Below, in pieces: positions 8,626 through 18,091 of a DNA stretch of 64,000 nt; the stretch's first letter is position 1; each line of letters begins with the position of its first letter. The notes below the pieces were generated by a model, which worked only from the letters and a program-made list of their open reading frames with translations, had not been told where the DNA came from and did no database searches. The stretch is from Halobacteriovoraceae bacterium (GTDB lineage Bacteria; Bdellovibrionota; Bacteriovoracia; Bacteriovoracales; Bacteriovoracaceae): the NCBI GenBank assembly GCA_020635115.1, contig JACKAK010000004.1:124001-188000 (forward strand), written 5' to 3'. The position numbers and the translations under genes are program-made.

Positions 8626-9395
8626 GAATAATAGGAATTCTTATCGCAATATATCTGAGTGGTTGTTCAGCGCTTGGGCCAGATCCAAAGAGGATTTTAA
8701 TTCAAGAATATAATCAAGGGAGTTTATATTTAAAGTATTTTCATCCCAATCGACCTGTATGGGATAAGATTTCAGATATTGGATCATGCTATATTGAAAA
8801 TGATTTATCCTTTATTGATATTGATACAGTTAAAAAAGAGCTCAAGTTAAAACTCTCTGAAACATTACAACTTCAATATGGTCTAAATGTTAAACTCCAA
8901 AAATTAAAAAAATTCTATAAAATAGATTATATAGATCAGAAAGAAGAAGAAAAAATATTTTATGAACTTACAGATAAGGTTTCTTCCGGCATCCTTTTTT
9001 TTAATCCACCTAGTTATAAAAGAATTAGCTTAATTTGGGTCGATCCTTTTTATTTTCCTAAAGGTGCAAAGAAAGTTTTTAAGAATTCAGAGTTAAAAAA
9101 TATTTTTACTAGGGAAGATGTTCTCTCTGGCCACCCTGTCTTGATTAGTTTCTGTCTTTCAACTGATGAATTAGAAAATATTGTAAGGTCAAATAATTTA
9201 CAAAACGTTGATCCATTTGTGCTTGGTAATGAAATTACTACACCAAGAAAAGATGAACTCGGCGCCATTCGACCAAGAGAAAATATATTTTTGTTAAATT
9301 CGATTTTTATTAATAAAGAAGTGAATTTATTTGTTCCTAGAAACTCAAATATTGAAGGAGCATTTGAAGGAGATTTCAAAGTAAGGAGTATTTGA
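8622..9395 (+). CDS. Lipoprotein, unknown function
   Basis: 257 residues starting at TTG (8622), which shares four bases with the previous stop and has GGAG upstream. The N-terminus MRIIGILIAIYLSGCSALG is a lipoprotein signal with lipobox LSGC, so the mature protein is lipid-anchored at Cys15. The rest has no recognised domain. It is followed immediately by the cyclophilin gene, with the stop directly before that ATG, which makes a three-gene unit with the preceding gene. Confidence 0.75.
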   Translation: MRIIGILIAIYLSGCSALGPDPKRILIQEYNQGSLYLKYFHPNRPVWDKISDIGSCYIENDLSFIDIDTVKKELKLKLSETLQLQYGLNVKLQKLKKFYKIDYIDQKEEEKIFYELTDKVSSGILFFNPPSYKRISLIWVDPFYFPKGAKKVFKNSELKNIFTREDVLSGHPVLISFCLSTDELENIVRSNNLQNVDPFVLGNEITTPRKDELGAIRPRENIFLLNSIFINKEVNLFVPRNSNIEGAFEGDFKVRSI

Positions 9396-9938
9396 ATGTT
9401 TAATTTAGGAAGTGTTAAAAAAATTGATTACAAAGAAAATGTTTCAAAATTATATGCTCATTTTCAAACAAATCATGGAGATTTTAAAGTTGAACTTTTC
9501 CACGATAAGGCACCAGAAACGGTTTGGAATTTTGTCAACTTAGCAGAAGGAAGACAGAAAACGAAAAGAGAAGGAAATTACTTTGATGGTTTGACGTTTC
9601 ATAGAATCATCGATGGCTTTGTTATCCAAGGTGGCTGTCCTCAAGGAAATGGACGGGGAGGCCCTGGATATAAATTTGATAACGAAATTCATCCTGATCT
9701 TTCTCATGGACAAGAAGGAATACTTTCAATGGCCAATGCTGGACCAAACACTAATGGCTCACAGTTTTTTATTACTTTAAACGATGTTTCGAGTTTAGAT
9801 GGTGGATACAGTATATTCGGGCAGGTGGTTGAAGGAATTGATATCGTAAAATCAATTGGAAAAGTACGTACTGGACAGAGTGATTTCCCGATAGAAAAAG
9901 TAGAAATTGAAAAAGTAAGTATAGAAAGAATTAATTAA
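9396..9938 (+). CDS. Cyclophilin-type peptidyl-prolyl cis-trans isomerase
   Basis: 180 residues with no signal peptide. The cyclophilin signature residues are visible: FHRIIDGFVIQGG near 68, GGPGYKFDNE, MANAGPNTNGSQFFIT near 112 (the Gln-Phe-Phe catalytic wall), and a C-terminal VVEGIDIVKSI. It catalyses isomerisation of Xaa-Pro bonds during folding, probably in the cytoplasm. AAGGAG precedes the ATG. The 3' end overlaps the end of recJ on the other strand by eight bases, so the two genes converge with no terminator gap. Confidence 0.92.
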   Translation: MFNLGSVKKIDYKENVSKLYAHFQTNHGDFKVELFHDKAPETVWNFVNLAEGRQKTKREGNYFDGLTFHRIIDGFVIQGGCPQGNGRGGPGYKFDNEIHPDLSHGQEGILSMANAGPNTNGSQFFITLNDVSSLDGGYSIFGQVVEGIDIVKSIGKVRTGQSDFPIEKVEIEKVSIERIN

Positions 9939-11682
9939 GAGAAGATTGAATGTCTTCGACCATTAGTTGGATATATTCGTTTCCATTAAAACGGTTAATT
10001 CCTAATGTGTAATAGATATCAATTGAACTTTCAACTTGAGAACTTTTATAAGCATCTTCAGCTGGCATTGTATTCCATTTGTTTACCCAATTGAAACTAA
10101 TTCCCTTGAAAGTTGCCAGTGAGTTAGTTGATGAAAAACTCCATCTGACATGTTTTTCTTTTAGAAGATCAAATGACTTGATATAGGCCTTTTTGGTTCT
10201 AAATAACGGTTTAGGATTTCCCATACCAAAAGGTTCTAGTTGATTTAAACTTTGTAATAAATTTGGGTTGATGTCACTAAATTCAATATCTAGATCGCTA
10301 GATTGAATTTTCGTTCTCATAATATAGGGAATTTTTTGAATTTCAACATGCATATTGCGTTTAAAAAGCTCAAGATTTTCCTTAATCATCGAAAGCCCTG
10401 CTGCCGCTTTATGCCCACCAAATTTGATAAACAAGTTCTTCTGTGAATTTAAAACTTCAAAAAGATTCATTTCACCTGCGGCCCTTGCTGAAGCTTTTAT
10501 TACGCCTTCAGTTTCTGAATTGCAAAACACGATGGCCGGCATTTTAAATTCTTCAACTAATTTTGAAGCGACAATTCCTATAACACCTTCATGCCAATGT
10601 GGTTCATACACAATTAAACACACTGTTTTAGCATTCAAAAATGAAAGAACTTGTTTCTTTGCTTCAAAAAAAACTTCATTTTGTATAAATTTACGCTCAT
10701 TATTGCAAACATCTAAATGTGAGAAGTGTTCATATGCAATTTGTGGATCTCGAGCGATAAGAAGTTTGAGAGATTTTTCTGGATGATCCAGTCTTCCCTT
10801 AGAATTAATAAGAGGGCCTATGTGAAATGATAGTTTTTCACTGGAAATAGGGGACCTCAACTCCTCAGGAGTAAAGAAGGCCTTAAGACCGCAATAGGGA
10901 GTTGAAGGTATTTGTTTTAAACCATGTCGTACAAGTTTAAGATTCATTGGAGTTAATTTTGCAAGATCACAGACTGTACCTATGGCCACAAATGGGAGTA
11001 ACTCATAGAGACTTTTAATTGGCGTATGGGTTCTATCCCAGATTTTTTTTACTTGAATGGCCAAAGCAAAAGCGACACCAACACCTGCTAAATATTTAAG
11101 CTCAGAGTCTTGAGATTCATCTCTTCTATTTGGATTAACAATTGCAAAGGCCTTAGGCATTTCAGGTAGAGCATCATGGTGGTGATCCGTTATTATGAGG
11201 TCAACTCCTAATTCATTAGCTCTATCTGCTGCTTGAGAATTTGTAATACCACAATCAACTGTAATCAGAAGTTTTACTCCTTGAGAGCTGGCCTTTTCAA
11301 CTGCAGGTGGGTGAATTCCATAACCTTCAATAAATCGACTTGGTTGAATCAAATCAACTTCAATTCCAAAATATTTAAAAAAGAAATAAAGCAAGGCGCA
11401 TGAAGTAGTTCCATCAACATCATAGTCCCCATAGATTGCTATTTTTTCTTTGTTTTCGATGGCCTGAATGATTCTTTTTGCAGACTTGTCGATATCTTTT
11501 ATATTAGTAAGATCTGGCAATTGTTTAAGATCCCATGAAAAAAAATCTTTCATTTGATTTTCATTTAATCCTCGACGAGCCAAGAGCTCAATTACTTTTG
11601 GGTGAATTGTTTGATTTGAATTATTTTGCAGACGACGTTGATTTATAATTTCCATACGCGAAGATAGCACATTTGCAATCAT
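9931..11682 (-). CDS. recJ: Single-stranded-DNA-specific exonuclease RecJ
   Basis: 583 residues, the usual length for RecJ. The DHH phosphoesterase motifs are present: IYGDYDVDGTTS near residue 82, VDCGIT near 145, ITDHHHDALP near 166, and the DHHA1 part with FGGHKAAAGLSM near 430. It degrades single-stranded DNA 5' to 3' in RecF-type recombination and mismatch or base-excision repair. A second in-frame ATG nine codons in (MEIINQRRL) is a possible alternative start; neither start has a clear ribosome binding site. The zinc-ribbon gene is transcribed on the same strand towards it and ends 26 bases upstream. Confidence 0.95.
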   Translation of the reverse strand: MIANVLSSRMEIINQRRLQNNSNQTIHPKVIELLARRGLNENQMKDFFSWDLKQLPDLTNIKDIDKSAKRIIQAIENKEKIAIYGDYDVDGTTSCALLYFFFKYFGIEVDLIQPSRFIEGYGIHPPAVEKASSQGVKLLITVDCGITNSQAADRANELGVDLIITDHHHDALPEMPKAFAIVNPNRRDESQDSELKYLAGVGVAFALAIQVKKIWDRTHTPIKSLYELLPFVAIGTVCDLAKLTPMNLKLVRHGLKQIPSTPYCGLKAFFTPEELRSPISSEKLSFHIGPLINSKGRLDHPEKSLKLLIARDPQIAYEHFSHLDVCNNERKFIQNEVFFEAKKQVLSFLNAKTVCLIVYEPHWHEGVIGIVASKLVEEFKMPAIVFCNSETEGVIKASARAAGEMNLFEVLNSQKNLFIKFGGHKAAAGLSMIKENLELFKRNMHVEIQKIPYIMRTKIQSSDLDIEFSDINPNLLQSLNQLEPFGMGNPKPLFRTKKAYIKSFDLLKEKHVRWSFSSTNSLATFKGISFNWVNKWNTMPAEDAYKSSQVESSIDIYYTLGINRFNGNEYIQLMVEDIQSSLN

Positions 11683-11708
11683 CTAACTTGAGCAGGTGCA
11701 GCGTATGA

Positions 11709-11957
11709 TTACCAAAGAGCGTAAATACCTTTAATCAGATCTTCTTCATCGAGTTCATTGCATGGAGAAAAAAGTTCGTAGAATTCTTGAGAATTGTTTG
11801 CATGCACTTTGCCAAAATAATTTAAAGGTAGAAATGATCTATTGCAGGATTGACATCTTTGAGGTTCGACCATCGTTTCCATGACCTCACCACAGTGGTG
11901 GCACTTTTTGATTAATATCCTTACTTTTTCTTTAATTCTTGTAGCTGAGATTTTCAT
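11709..11957 (-). CDS. Small zinc-ribbon protein
   Basis: 82 residues with two CxxC knuckles, CHHCGE (near 19) and CQSCNR (near 34), making a compact four-Cys zinc ribbon, followed by an acidic C-terminal region (NELDEEDLIKGIY). There is no signal peptide, so it is cytoplasmic. AAGGAGTACC lies upstream of the ATG. Such ribbons bind nucleic acid or partner proteins; no specific function can be assigned. It ends 26 bases before recJ on the same strand and may be cotranscribed with it. Confidence 0.7.
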   Translation of the reverse strand: MKISATRIKEKVRILIKKCHHCGEVMETMVEPQRCQSCNRSFLPLNYFGKVHANNSQEFYELFSPCNELDEEDLIKGIYALW

Positions 11958-12034
11958 TCGGGTACTCCTTCTGAGTCTGAGTGAACATACTGCTCAGTTG
12001 AGTTTCTCCTCGACAATAGTGTGAAAAATTTAAT

Positions 12035-12064
12035 AAAAAAGCGGAAATTTTTTCCGCTTTTTTG
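12035..12064 (-). terminator. Intrinsic terminator (bidirectional shape)
   Basis: AAAAAAGCGGAAA pairs with TTTCCGCTTTTTT around a short AT loop. On the minus strand the stem is followed by a T-run, 60 bases after the stop of the coiled-coil exported gene. The A/T flanks are symmetric, so it may also act on plus-strand readthrough. Confidence 0.75.
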
Positions 12065-12127
12065 ATTTAAGAAGACAAGCTTTGTTGGGCATTAAGCATA
12101 AGTCAATTACTTAGCGCCAAAATATTT

Positions 12128-13699
12128 TTAAAAGAGAAAACTATCAGTTCGATTGCCAAAGTTAAAACTATTCGATCCTAGAGTATATGGATTTGATCGA
12201 GAGGCCTGTAGAAAACTTGGTATAGTGAAATTATCAACATTGTTAGTATCTATATTTGATCTATCAAGTATGTAAGAGTTGGTATCGTAAACATTATAGC
12301 CGCTATTAATATTATTATTTCTCCAATTATACTGTACTTGTGGTACATAAAATCTGTCCCACATATTTTCATAAGTTTTCAGTTTGAAATCATACATCTC
12401 TTTCATATAGTTGTTTTGCATTTGCAACTTGAGAAGTTCAAGAGATGGATTCGCTTGGGAATTTTGATTTGCAAGCATTTTACTCATCATATCTGTCATT
12501 GAGAGAATGAGTGGTTGAAGAACTGTAACGACTGCACTAAGAGTCTCTGTTTGTTCTTTAGAAACTTTCTTTGATTTTGATGATGAAACAACTTCTTCGT
12601 CTTCATCTTTATTTTTCTCAATTTTCTCTAATAATTCAGCTTTTTCTTTTTCAAGTTCAGCAATTCTATCGTCTTTACTTAGTTCAGTCTTGGTCGGAGT
12701 ATCTTCTTTCTTTTGTAATTCATCTTTGCTTGCAACTGCTTCTTGAGTTGTTTCTACAACCTCAGTTACATTTTCTTTAACTTCTTCTGTTAAAGGTTGA
12801 ACTTTAAGTGAAGGATCAATATTACATACAATTTCCTTCTCAGTTTGATCCTTTTTCCCAATATTCTCAGATGTACATTTGCCTTCATAAATATTTTTTT
12901 CAGCTGGAACTAAAATACATGAAGGAAAATGATAATCGTTAAAGCTTGAAAATTTTGCATCATCTGCATTGAGAAGTTGATCTATATAAAGCATTAATAA
13001 CTGATATTTTAAATGATCACTTGAATCTTCAGCACTAAATTGTGAGTAGATTGCAAATTTGAGTGATTCTAATTGTTCATGAATATTAATTTCTCCATTT
13101 GCATCTTTAGAAAGTTCTACTGTTTGCTCTAAATATCTACTGATATATCGTTTCAAAATATCTTCTTGAGCTGCCTTCGATACTTCCGGATCTTTGTTTG
13201 AAGAATTTTCAAATTTGATTTGATCAGACATTTTAGTATCAAGTTTTAAATCTTTTATGTTTTCTAAAAAAATGAGACCTGCTGATTTCTCACCATCTTG
13301 AATTGATTCATATTTTGCGAATTTTCTGGCCCTCTCTAAGTCAAGTCGCTCAAAAGGTGCACCTAGTTCCTTTGATTGTTGAAGAACTGTTTTAAATTCT
13401 TCAATCTTTTTAGTCATACTTTCTGAATGATCTTTAATTTCAGCTTCATAAGGTAAGATATTAGACCTAATATTTACATAGATCTGATTAATAAGTTTTC
13501 TTTGAACTTCAAATTTCTGAAATTCGCTACTTTCTTTTGGTAAATCGAGATACTGCTTTTTGAGTTCATTTATTTTAACGATTTCTGAAGATATTTGATC
13601 TTTAGAATTTATTTTGGTTTTACTAGCGTCATCAGAATCAGCTCCATATGAATTGAATAAAAGACTAAAGAGCAAAAGAGTTTTTATAAGTTTATTCAT
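12128..13699 (-). CDS. Exported coiled-coil protein, unknown function
   Basis: 523 residues. A signal peptide (MNKLIKTLLLFSLLFNSYG) is followed by a charged helical body. A Lys/Glu-rich segment at about 325-375 (DDRIAELEKEKAELLEKIEK) is a textbook coiled coil. The C-terminal 100 residues change character and are rich in Asn, Ser, Tyr and Phe, ending NSFNFGNRTDSFLF; the terminal Phe resembles the last residue of outer-membrane proteins, but no beta-barrel is evident. Two cysteine clusters (SCILVP, KCTSEN) could form a disulfide. GGGGAG precedes the ATG. No family recognised; single gene with its own terminator. Confidence 0.75.
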   Translation of the reverse strand: MNKLIKTLLLFSLLFNSYGADSDDASKTKINSKDQISSEIVKINELKKQYLDLPKESSEFQKFEVQRKLINQIYVNIRSNILPYEAEIKDHSESMTKKIEEFKTVLQQSKELGAPFERLDLERARKFAKYESIQDGEKSAGLIFLENIKDLKLDTKMSDQIKFENSSNKDPEVSKAAQEDILKRYISRYLEQTVELSKDANGEINIHEQLESLKFAIYSQFSAEDSSDHLKYQLLMLYIDQLLNADDAKFSSFNDYHFPSCILVPAEKNIYEGKCTSENIGKKDQTEKEIVCNIDPSLKVQPLTEEVKENVTEVVETTQEAVASKDELQKKEDTPTKTELSKDDRIAELEKEKAELLEKIEKNKDEDEEVVSSSKSKKVSKEQTETLSAVVTVLQPLILSMTDMMSKMLANQNSQANPSLELLKLQMQNNYMKEMYDFKLKTYENMWDRFYVPQVQYNWRNNNINSGYNVYDTNSYILDRSNIDTNNVDNFTIPSFLQASRSNPYTLGSNSFNFGNRTDSFLF

Positions 13700-13839
13700 T
13701 TTTTTCTCCCCGAAACAATATGAAATACAGATTTTTAAAGCAAAAATGATGCCATTTACCTGTTCTCCATTAAATTCAATAGTTTTGAGTATAAACGTGC
13801 GTGAAAATTGGTCAAAAAAGATGAATAAATTATAAGTTT

Positions 13840-15185
13840 GTCTTATTTTTAGACGATTTTTTGCCTCTCTAACAAAAAAGTTGAAGTTATTGAAAATTCA
13901 TTGGTACCCACTTAGAGTTCAAAAATCCGCATACTTGGAGGATTTTAAGCTTAAAATACTGCATATTCCTATAACCATAAGCTCTTTTCTTTATTGTTTT
14001 GATGACGTTGTTTATTCCTTCTGAAAGTGATGAGGTAACAGGGTATTTGAAGTAGTTTCTGAATGTATCCCATCCATCATCAAACGTTTTCCACCATTTT
14101 TTTAGTTCATAGAAGATCCCTGCTTGATTTATCCATTCCCCCATCTCTTCAAACTTTGCTCTTGCTTCCGGAGCTGAAGCAGATTCAAATATCTGGTGCA
14201 TACCTTCTTTAATGAGTTCTAGGTAAACAAAATATTCATTATCTCTCATGACTTCCCGAATATGCCGGTTCTCAGCTTTTGTTCTTCGATCAGATTTTTT
14301 AGTGAATAACTGTTTAAATTTGCCACGAGTCAGTCTCTTTTGTTCTCCTTTGCACATGTGCTCATTTAACCACTGTCTCTCACTATTAATATAGTTTTGA
14401 AACGTCTGCATGATATGAAAACGATCCCATACAAAAATAGCGTTGGGACAGTTCTCTTTCACGCTAAGTTTATATCCATCAAACTGATCTGCCGCTACAA
14501 CTTCAATCTCTTCACAGCGCTCTTTTCCCATGACATGAAAAAACTCATTAAGTGCTTCTTTAGAGCGGCTTTCAGACACCCAAATAACCCTCCTAGTGTC
14601 CAAGTCACAGATTATCGTGAAAAAGCGTTTATCCCTGGACTCTTTGGCATGATACTTTTTCTTTCTGGCATAGACTTCGTCTACACAAATCCTCCTGACC
14701 TTTGGGATCTTGTAGTGTTGAAACATCCGCTTCATTCTTTTAAAATCAAACCGCCACATACTCATAGGATCATTGCCAGTGAACTCAGCGGCCCGAGAGA
14801 CTGGAGTAATCTCACAAAGACGTCCTAACCACCAAGCATATTCCTCGGTTACGTGCGGAGTCTCCTCAGAGATCCAGTCAATTTTAGAAGTTCTAATTTT
14901 TTTACAATTACCGCATCGATGCTTAGTTCTTTTAAAGATGTAGTATCCCTTAAAACCATGAATATCCATTGTGCGAACTTTGACTTTATGCTCGCTAACT
15001 TTGGCTGCATCAAGCTCATGACAACACCTGGAACACTGTTTAACTTCACGTCCATCTTTGATAAATATCTCAATAAAGCCTTTATCTAACCACTCTTTAG
15101 TGTCTGTCACGTCAAAACCAGGGATGCAGTAACGGTGAATACGTCGTAAACTCATAGTTCAATCCTTTGAAAAATTAAGTATAAA
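13840..15185 (-). mobile_element. ISL3-type insertion sequence, ends uncertain
   Basis: The transposase occupies nearly all of this interval. The boundaries given are only the nearest AT-rich flanks, because no convincing matching terminal repeats were found. The element separates an exported coiled-coil gene from a short unrecognised gene and does not obviously interrupt either. Confidence 0.5.
13887..15155 (-). CDS. ISL3 family transposase, apparently intact
   Basis: 422 residues, a normal length for ISL3 transposases. The N-terminal ISL3 zinc finger is present (CSRCC near 41 and CGNCKK near 81), followed by a helix-turn-helix-like region and the DDE catalytic core: Asp in RRICVDEVYARKK (near 160), Asp in VVAADQFDGYK (near 221) and Glu in SSLSEGINNVIKTIKKR (near 388). 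It moves DNA by cut-and-paste. G+C is visibly higher than in the neighbours, consistent with arrival from outside. The start is the ATG at 15155. No 8-base target duplication or clean terminal inverted repeat could be seen by eye. Confidence 0.93.
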   Translation of the reverse strand: MSLRRIHRYCIPGFDVTDTKEWLDKGFIEIFIKDGREVKQCSRCCHELDAAKVSEHKVKVRTMDIHGFKGYYIFKRTKHRCGNCKKIRTSKIDWISEETPHVTEEYAWWLGRLCEITPVSRAAEFTGNDPMSMWRFDFKRMKRMFQHYKIPKVRRICVDEVYARKKKYHAKESRDKRFFTIICDLDTRRVIWVSESRSKEALNEFFHVMGKERCEEIEVVAADQFDGYKLSVKENCPNAIFVWDRFHIMQTFQNYINSERQWLNEHMCKGEQKRLTRGKFKQLFTKKSDRRTKAENRHIREVMRDNEYFVYLELIKEGMHQIFESASAPEARAKFEEMGEWINQAGIFYELKKWWKTFDDGWDTFRNYFKYPVTSSLSEGINNVIKTIKKRAYGYRNMQYFKLKILQVCGFLNSKWVPMNFQ

Positions 15186-15197
15186 GAGAGGATAACA

Positions 15198-15461
15198 ATG
15201 AAGTTTAAATCGTATAAGAGAAAAGAAGGCCCATGTAGAATAGGGTCTATTGAGATGCCCAAATTAAGATTGAAACATTCAGATTTTTTTGAAGAAATAA
15301 GGGATCAAATTCCTGATAAAGATTATAAGGAATGGGAAGAAGATGCATTATTCTTTTTGTTTTTAAAACCTGAGATGGACCTGGACAACTTAAGACCTGA
15401 AAATATTGACGAGTATGCTGAGTCAATTATTGGTTTCCCTAAAATCAACTTTTTTGATTAA
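15198..15461 (+). CDS. Small protein, unknown function
   Basis: 87 residues, acidic, no signal peptide or membrane segment. The ATG has AGAGAGGATAACA upstream, a good ribosome binding site. The C-terminal half is rich in Asp, Glu and Leu (EWEEDALFFLFLKPEMDLDN). No domain recognised. It lies next to the ISL3 transposase start and reads away from it, so it could be cargo or simply a neighbour. The radical SAM gene follows 67 bases later on the same strand. Confidence 0.55.
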   Translation: MKFKSYKRKEGPCRIGSIEMPKLRLKHSDFFEEIRDQIPDKDYKEWEEDALFFLFLKPEMDLDNLRPENIDEYAESIIGFPKINFFD

Positions 15462-15528
15462 GATCCCGATTTTTTTACTTCTTTAACTGATTTGAACGCG
15501 ATGAGAAGCACATATTGTAATTGAAGAA

Positions 15529-16476
15529 TTGAAACCGTATAAATTCAATCTCAATGACGAGTTTATGGTGACAAGAATATCAAGCACCATTATAAAGATC
15601 CTCATGAAAAAGTATAAACGCGTCTATATTGAAATAACCAATGTCTGCAATTTAAAGTGCTCTTTTTGTCCCATTGATGAACGACAAAAACAATTTATGA
15701 AACTCAAGGATTTTGAGTCAGTTCTATTTCAGGTTGCTCCAATCTCAGAACAAATTTGTCTACACCTTATGGGTGAGCCTCTGGCCCACCCAAATTTCAA
15801 TGAAATTTTAAATATATGTGAACAATTTGATACTCAAATTCAACTCACAACAAATGGACTGCTATTGAGAAAACATCAGCAAACTATTCTCGGCTCTCCT
15901 ATTATAAGACAAGTGAATTTCTCTCTACAAAGTTATATGGATAATTTCCCATCAAAACCTCTGGAAGAATACCTTGAGCTTATTTACAACTTTATAGTCT
16001 TAGCATTTGAACATAGACCAGAGCTATATTTAAATATGCGCCTTTGGAATATTGACGACCTTGATTCACTAGAAAATACCCCGATATTTGAATTCTTCGA
16101 GAAAAAATTTGATATTCAAATCAATAGAAATCTTGAACTTGCAAAAATTAAATCAAAAAAACTACGAGGACGTTTATATCTACACTTTGATTCACGTTTC
16201 AAGTGGCCTAGACTTGAGAACGAATTTCAATCAAAATCTGGTAGATGTAATGGTCTTATAGATCATTTTGCTATTCATGCTGACGGAACAGTCGTACCTT
16301 GTTGTCTTGATGATCAAAAGGTTATTAATCTAGGAAATGTTCTAGAAGATTCAATAGATTCAATTTTAAATTCAACTAGAGCGAAATCTATACAACAAGG
16401 ATTCAAAAATAATCAATTAATAGAACAGCTATGCCAAAAGTGCACTTACATTTGTAGATTTAATAAAAAATCTTAA
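15529..16476 (+). CDS. Radical SAM protein with SPASM-like C-terminus
   Basis: 315 residues from a TTG start; internal ATGs at codons 13 and 26 are possible. The radical SAM cluster motif CNLKCSFC (CxxxCxxC) follows IEITNV near residue 37. LMGEPLAHPNF matches the SAM-binding GGE-type motif. The C-terminus has extra cysteines in GTVVPCCLDDQ and QLCQKCTYICRF, as in SPASM domains that bind auxiliary iron-sulfur clusters. SPASM proteins modify peptides or act in cofactor and lipopolysaccharide-related pathways. No precursor peptide is obvious next to it, although the 87-residue gene upstream is on the same strand. Confidence 0.85.
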   Translation: MKPYKFNLNDEFMVTRISSTIIKILMKKYKRVYIEITNVCNLKCSFCPIDERQKQFMKLKDFESVLFQVAPISEQICLHLMGEPLAHPNFNEILNICEQFDTQIQLTTNGLLLRKHQQTILGSPIIRQVNFSLQSYMDNFPSKPLEEYLELIYNFIVLAFEHRPELYLNMRLWNIDDLDSLENTPIFEFFEKKFDIQINRNLELAKIKSKKLRGRLYLHFDSRFKWPRLENEFQSKSGRCNGLIDHFAIHADGTVVPCCLDDQKVINLGNVLEDSIDSILNSTRAKSIQQGFKNNQLIEQLCQKCTYICRFNKKS

Positions 16477-16550
16477 ATGCACGCCATTTAACTCAAAAAG
16501 AAAGTCGATTTGTTCGTCATAAAAAACTGAATTTAAATTCAAAATAACTT

Positions 16551-16572
16551 AGGATCTACAAATGTAGATCCT
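16551..16572 (-). terminator. Perfect hairpin after the broken porin gene
   Basis: AGGATCTAC (16551-16559) pairs perfectly with GTAGATCCT (16564-16572) around AAAT. It lies eight bases beyond the stop of the porin pseudogene. On the minus strand it is followed by AAGTTATTTT, a weak T-run, so it is probably that gene's terminator. Confidence 0.5.
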
Positions 16573-16579
16573 ATAAAAA

Positions 16580-17254
16580 TTAAAATGTTTGAGTTAAAGA
16601 AACAACCATCTTTCCAGTTGTATTTTTATCATGGTACTTCGAATCTAAGTCAGTCCCAATATATTTTATGTTTGCGACGAGTCCTTCTTCAAAACTTCTG
16701 CTAACTCCAAAATGAAAATACATATAACTATCATCTTTTCCATTATTGAATGACTTCACATCAAACGATCTAAAACCAATCTGAGTATCTACTGACCACA
16801 TTTTGTTACATTCATGTGTGTATGAGAACCAATAGAATAGTTCATCATTGTTTTCCTCTCCAAAGTACTTAGGAGAAATTGAAATACCTGCACCAAATCC
16901 CATATAACCAAGAGATAACAAATATTCTAAATAATTTCCGTGTCCATAGTGAAGATAGTGATATGAGAAAACTGTAATGTCCCAAGACAAATCACCGTGA
17001 GACATTCCATATCCAACTCCCAAATCGGCCTCAGTTCAATCAACTGCTGTGACACTTTCAACTGACGTAGGAGAGAAAAAAGTATCAATATGTAGTCCAG
17101 ATTCATGCGACCATCCTAAAGTTCCCTGAACTGTTGCTTGATCGGCAGATGAAGAAAGTCCTCTTGCATCGTAGTTTGAAGTTGCTGTAACTGATCCATA
17201 AAAACCAGCAAACACTTGAGTAGATAAAAATGTCAGAAGAAAAAATTTTTTCAT
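16580..17254 (-). pseudogene. TorF family putative porin interrupted by an in-frame TGA
   Basis: Two open segments (17254-17036 and 17032-16580) lie in the same reading frame and are separated by one TGA codon at 17036-17038. Read through, they give about 225 codons: signal peptide (MKKFFLLTFLSTQVFAG), then TATSNYDARGLSSSADQATV and QGTLGWSHESGLH, which match the conserved start of TorF-type porins, then after the stop TEADLGVGYG and alternating aromatic beta-strand segments ending in a terminal Phe (VSLTQTF), typical of outer-membrane barrels. I start at the ATG at 17254 because AAGGA precedes it. The simplest reading is a recent nonsense mutation or a sequencing error; the downstream half shows no decay. 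Confidence 0.8.
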
Positions 17255-17274
17255 AACCATCCTTTTATATTTTG

Positions 17275-17997
17275 CTATTCAAACTCTTTGAGTATTTTGT
17301 CAAATAGTCCTGTTTTTTTAATAGTTTTTAATCCAAAGTTAAAATCAGAAATTAAATTTTTTTGGTTTTTACCTTTATTTGACCAGGCAATATAAAACAT
17401 TTTATCTTCTAGTGTTGGCCGTAAGAACGAAATGTTATCCTTAAGTTGTTTTGCAATATTTGTTATAATGTCTTTCGCAACAGTTTCATCTATTACGGCA
17501 GCATCTATCTTCCCTCCACTTACCTTAAGAAGATTTGCTAAATCGCTGGCAACTTGAGTTTTGTTGATTTTTTTAGATGTATCAATATCAATTGTATTAA
17601 CATAACCTTTTACAACACCAATCTTTATTTTCTCAATATCTGAAATATTTCCGCTATAGGAAACCTTGGACCCTTTTTTGACTGCGAGAACGAGGGGGGA
17701 TGACATAAAGGCATCTGAAAAGATAAAATCAGTTCTTCTTGACTCATCGAAATATTCTGGAAATAGGCCATCAGTTTTGCCAGATTTAGACCTAGATACG
17801 GATGTGTCCCAATCTTCAAATTCTAATTTAAGTTCATGGCCCTTTATTTTAAGTGCTTCTCTGACGACTTCAGCTACAACTCCATTTTTTTTTAAATTAT
17901 TACCAATAAAAGGTGGCCAGTTAAGAGTACTTAAGGTCACCGTTTGGGAATATAATTTAGAAGTAAAAAGGGCACAGAGCAATACGGTCTTAAACAT
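17275..17997 (-). CDS. Periplasmic solute-binding protein (family 3 type)
   Basis: 240 residues with a signal peptide (MFKTVLLCALFTSKLYSQ) and the fold pattern of SBP_bac_3 proteins: TLNWPPFIG at the start of lobe 1, FPEYFDESRRTDFIFSDAF in the middle, and IGVVKGYVN plus GGKIDAAVIDE in lobe 2. Such proteins bind amino acids or similar small ligands in the periplasm for ABC uptake or sensing. No permease or ATPase gene is adjacent. It sits 20 bases upstream of the porin pseudogene start on the same strand, so the two probably formed one unit for crossing both membranes. Confidence 0.85.
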   Translation of the reverse strand: MFKTVLLCALFTSKLYSQTVTLSTLNWPPFIGNNLKKNGVVAEVVREALKIKGHELKLEFEDWDTSVSRSKSGKTDGLFPEYFDESRRTDFIFSDAFMSSPLVLAVKKGSKVSYSGNISDIEKIKIGVVKGYVNTIDIDTSKKINKTQVASDLANLLKVSGGKIDAAVIDETVAKDIITNIAKQLKDNISFLRPTLEDKMFYIAWSNKGKNQKNLISDFNFGLKTIKKTGLFDKILKEFE

Positions 17998-18091
17998 AAA
18001 TTCTCAAGTTGTTGAGGTTTTATACAGTTTAAGTAAAAAAATAAATATAGCAATTTATTTATTTTTTTCTCCGTATCAAATGACAAGATCT

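Noticed and set aside
14397..14828. Plus-strand open frame within the transposase
   Set aside because: Shadow of the ISL3 transposase, which has clear catalytic motifs on the other strand.
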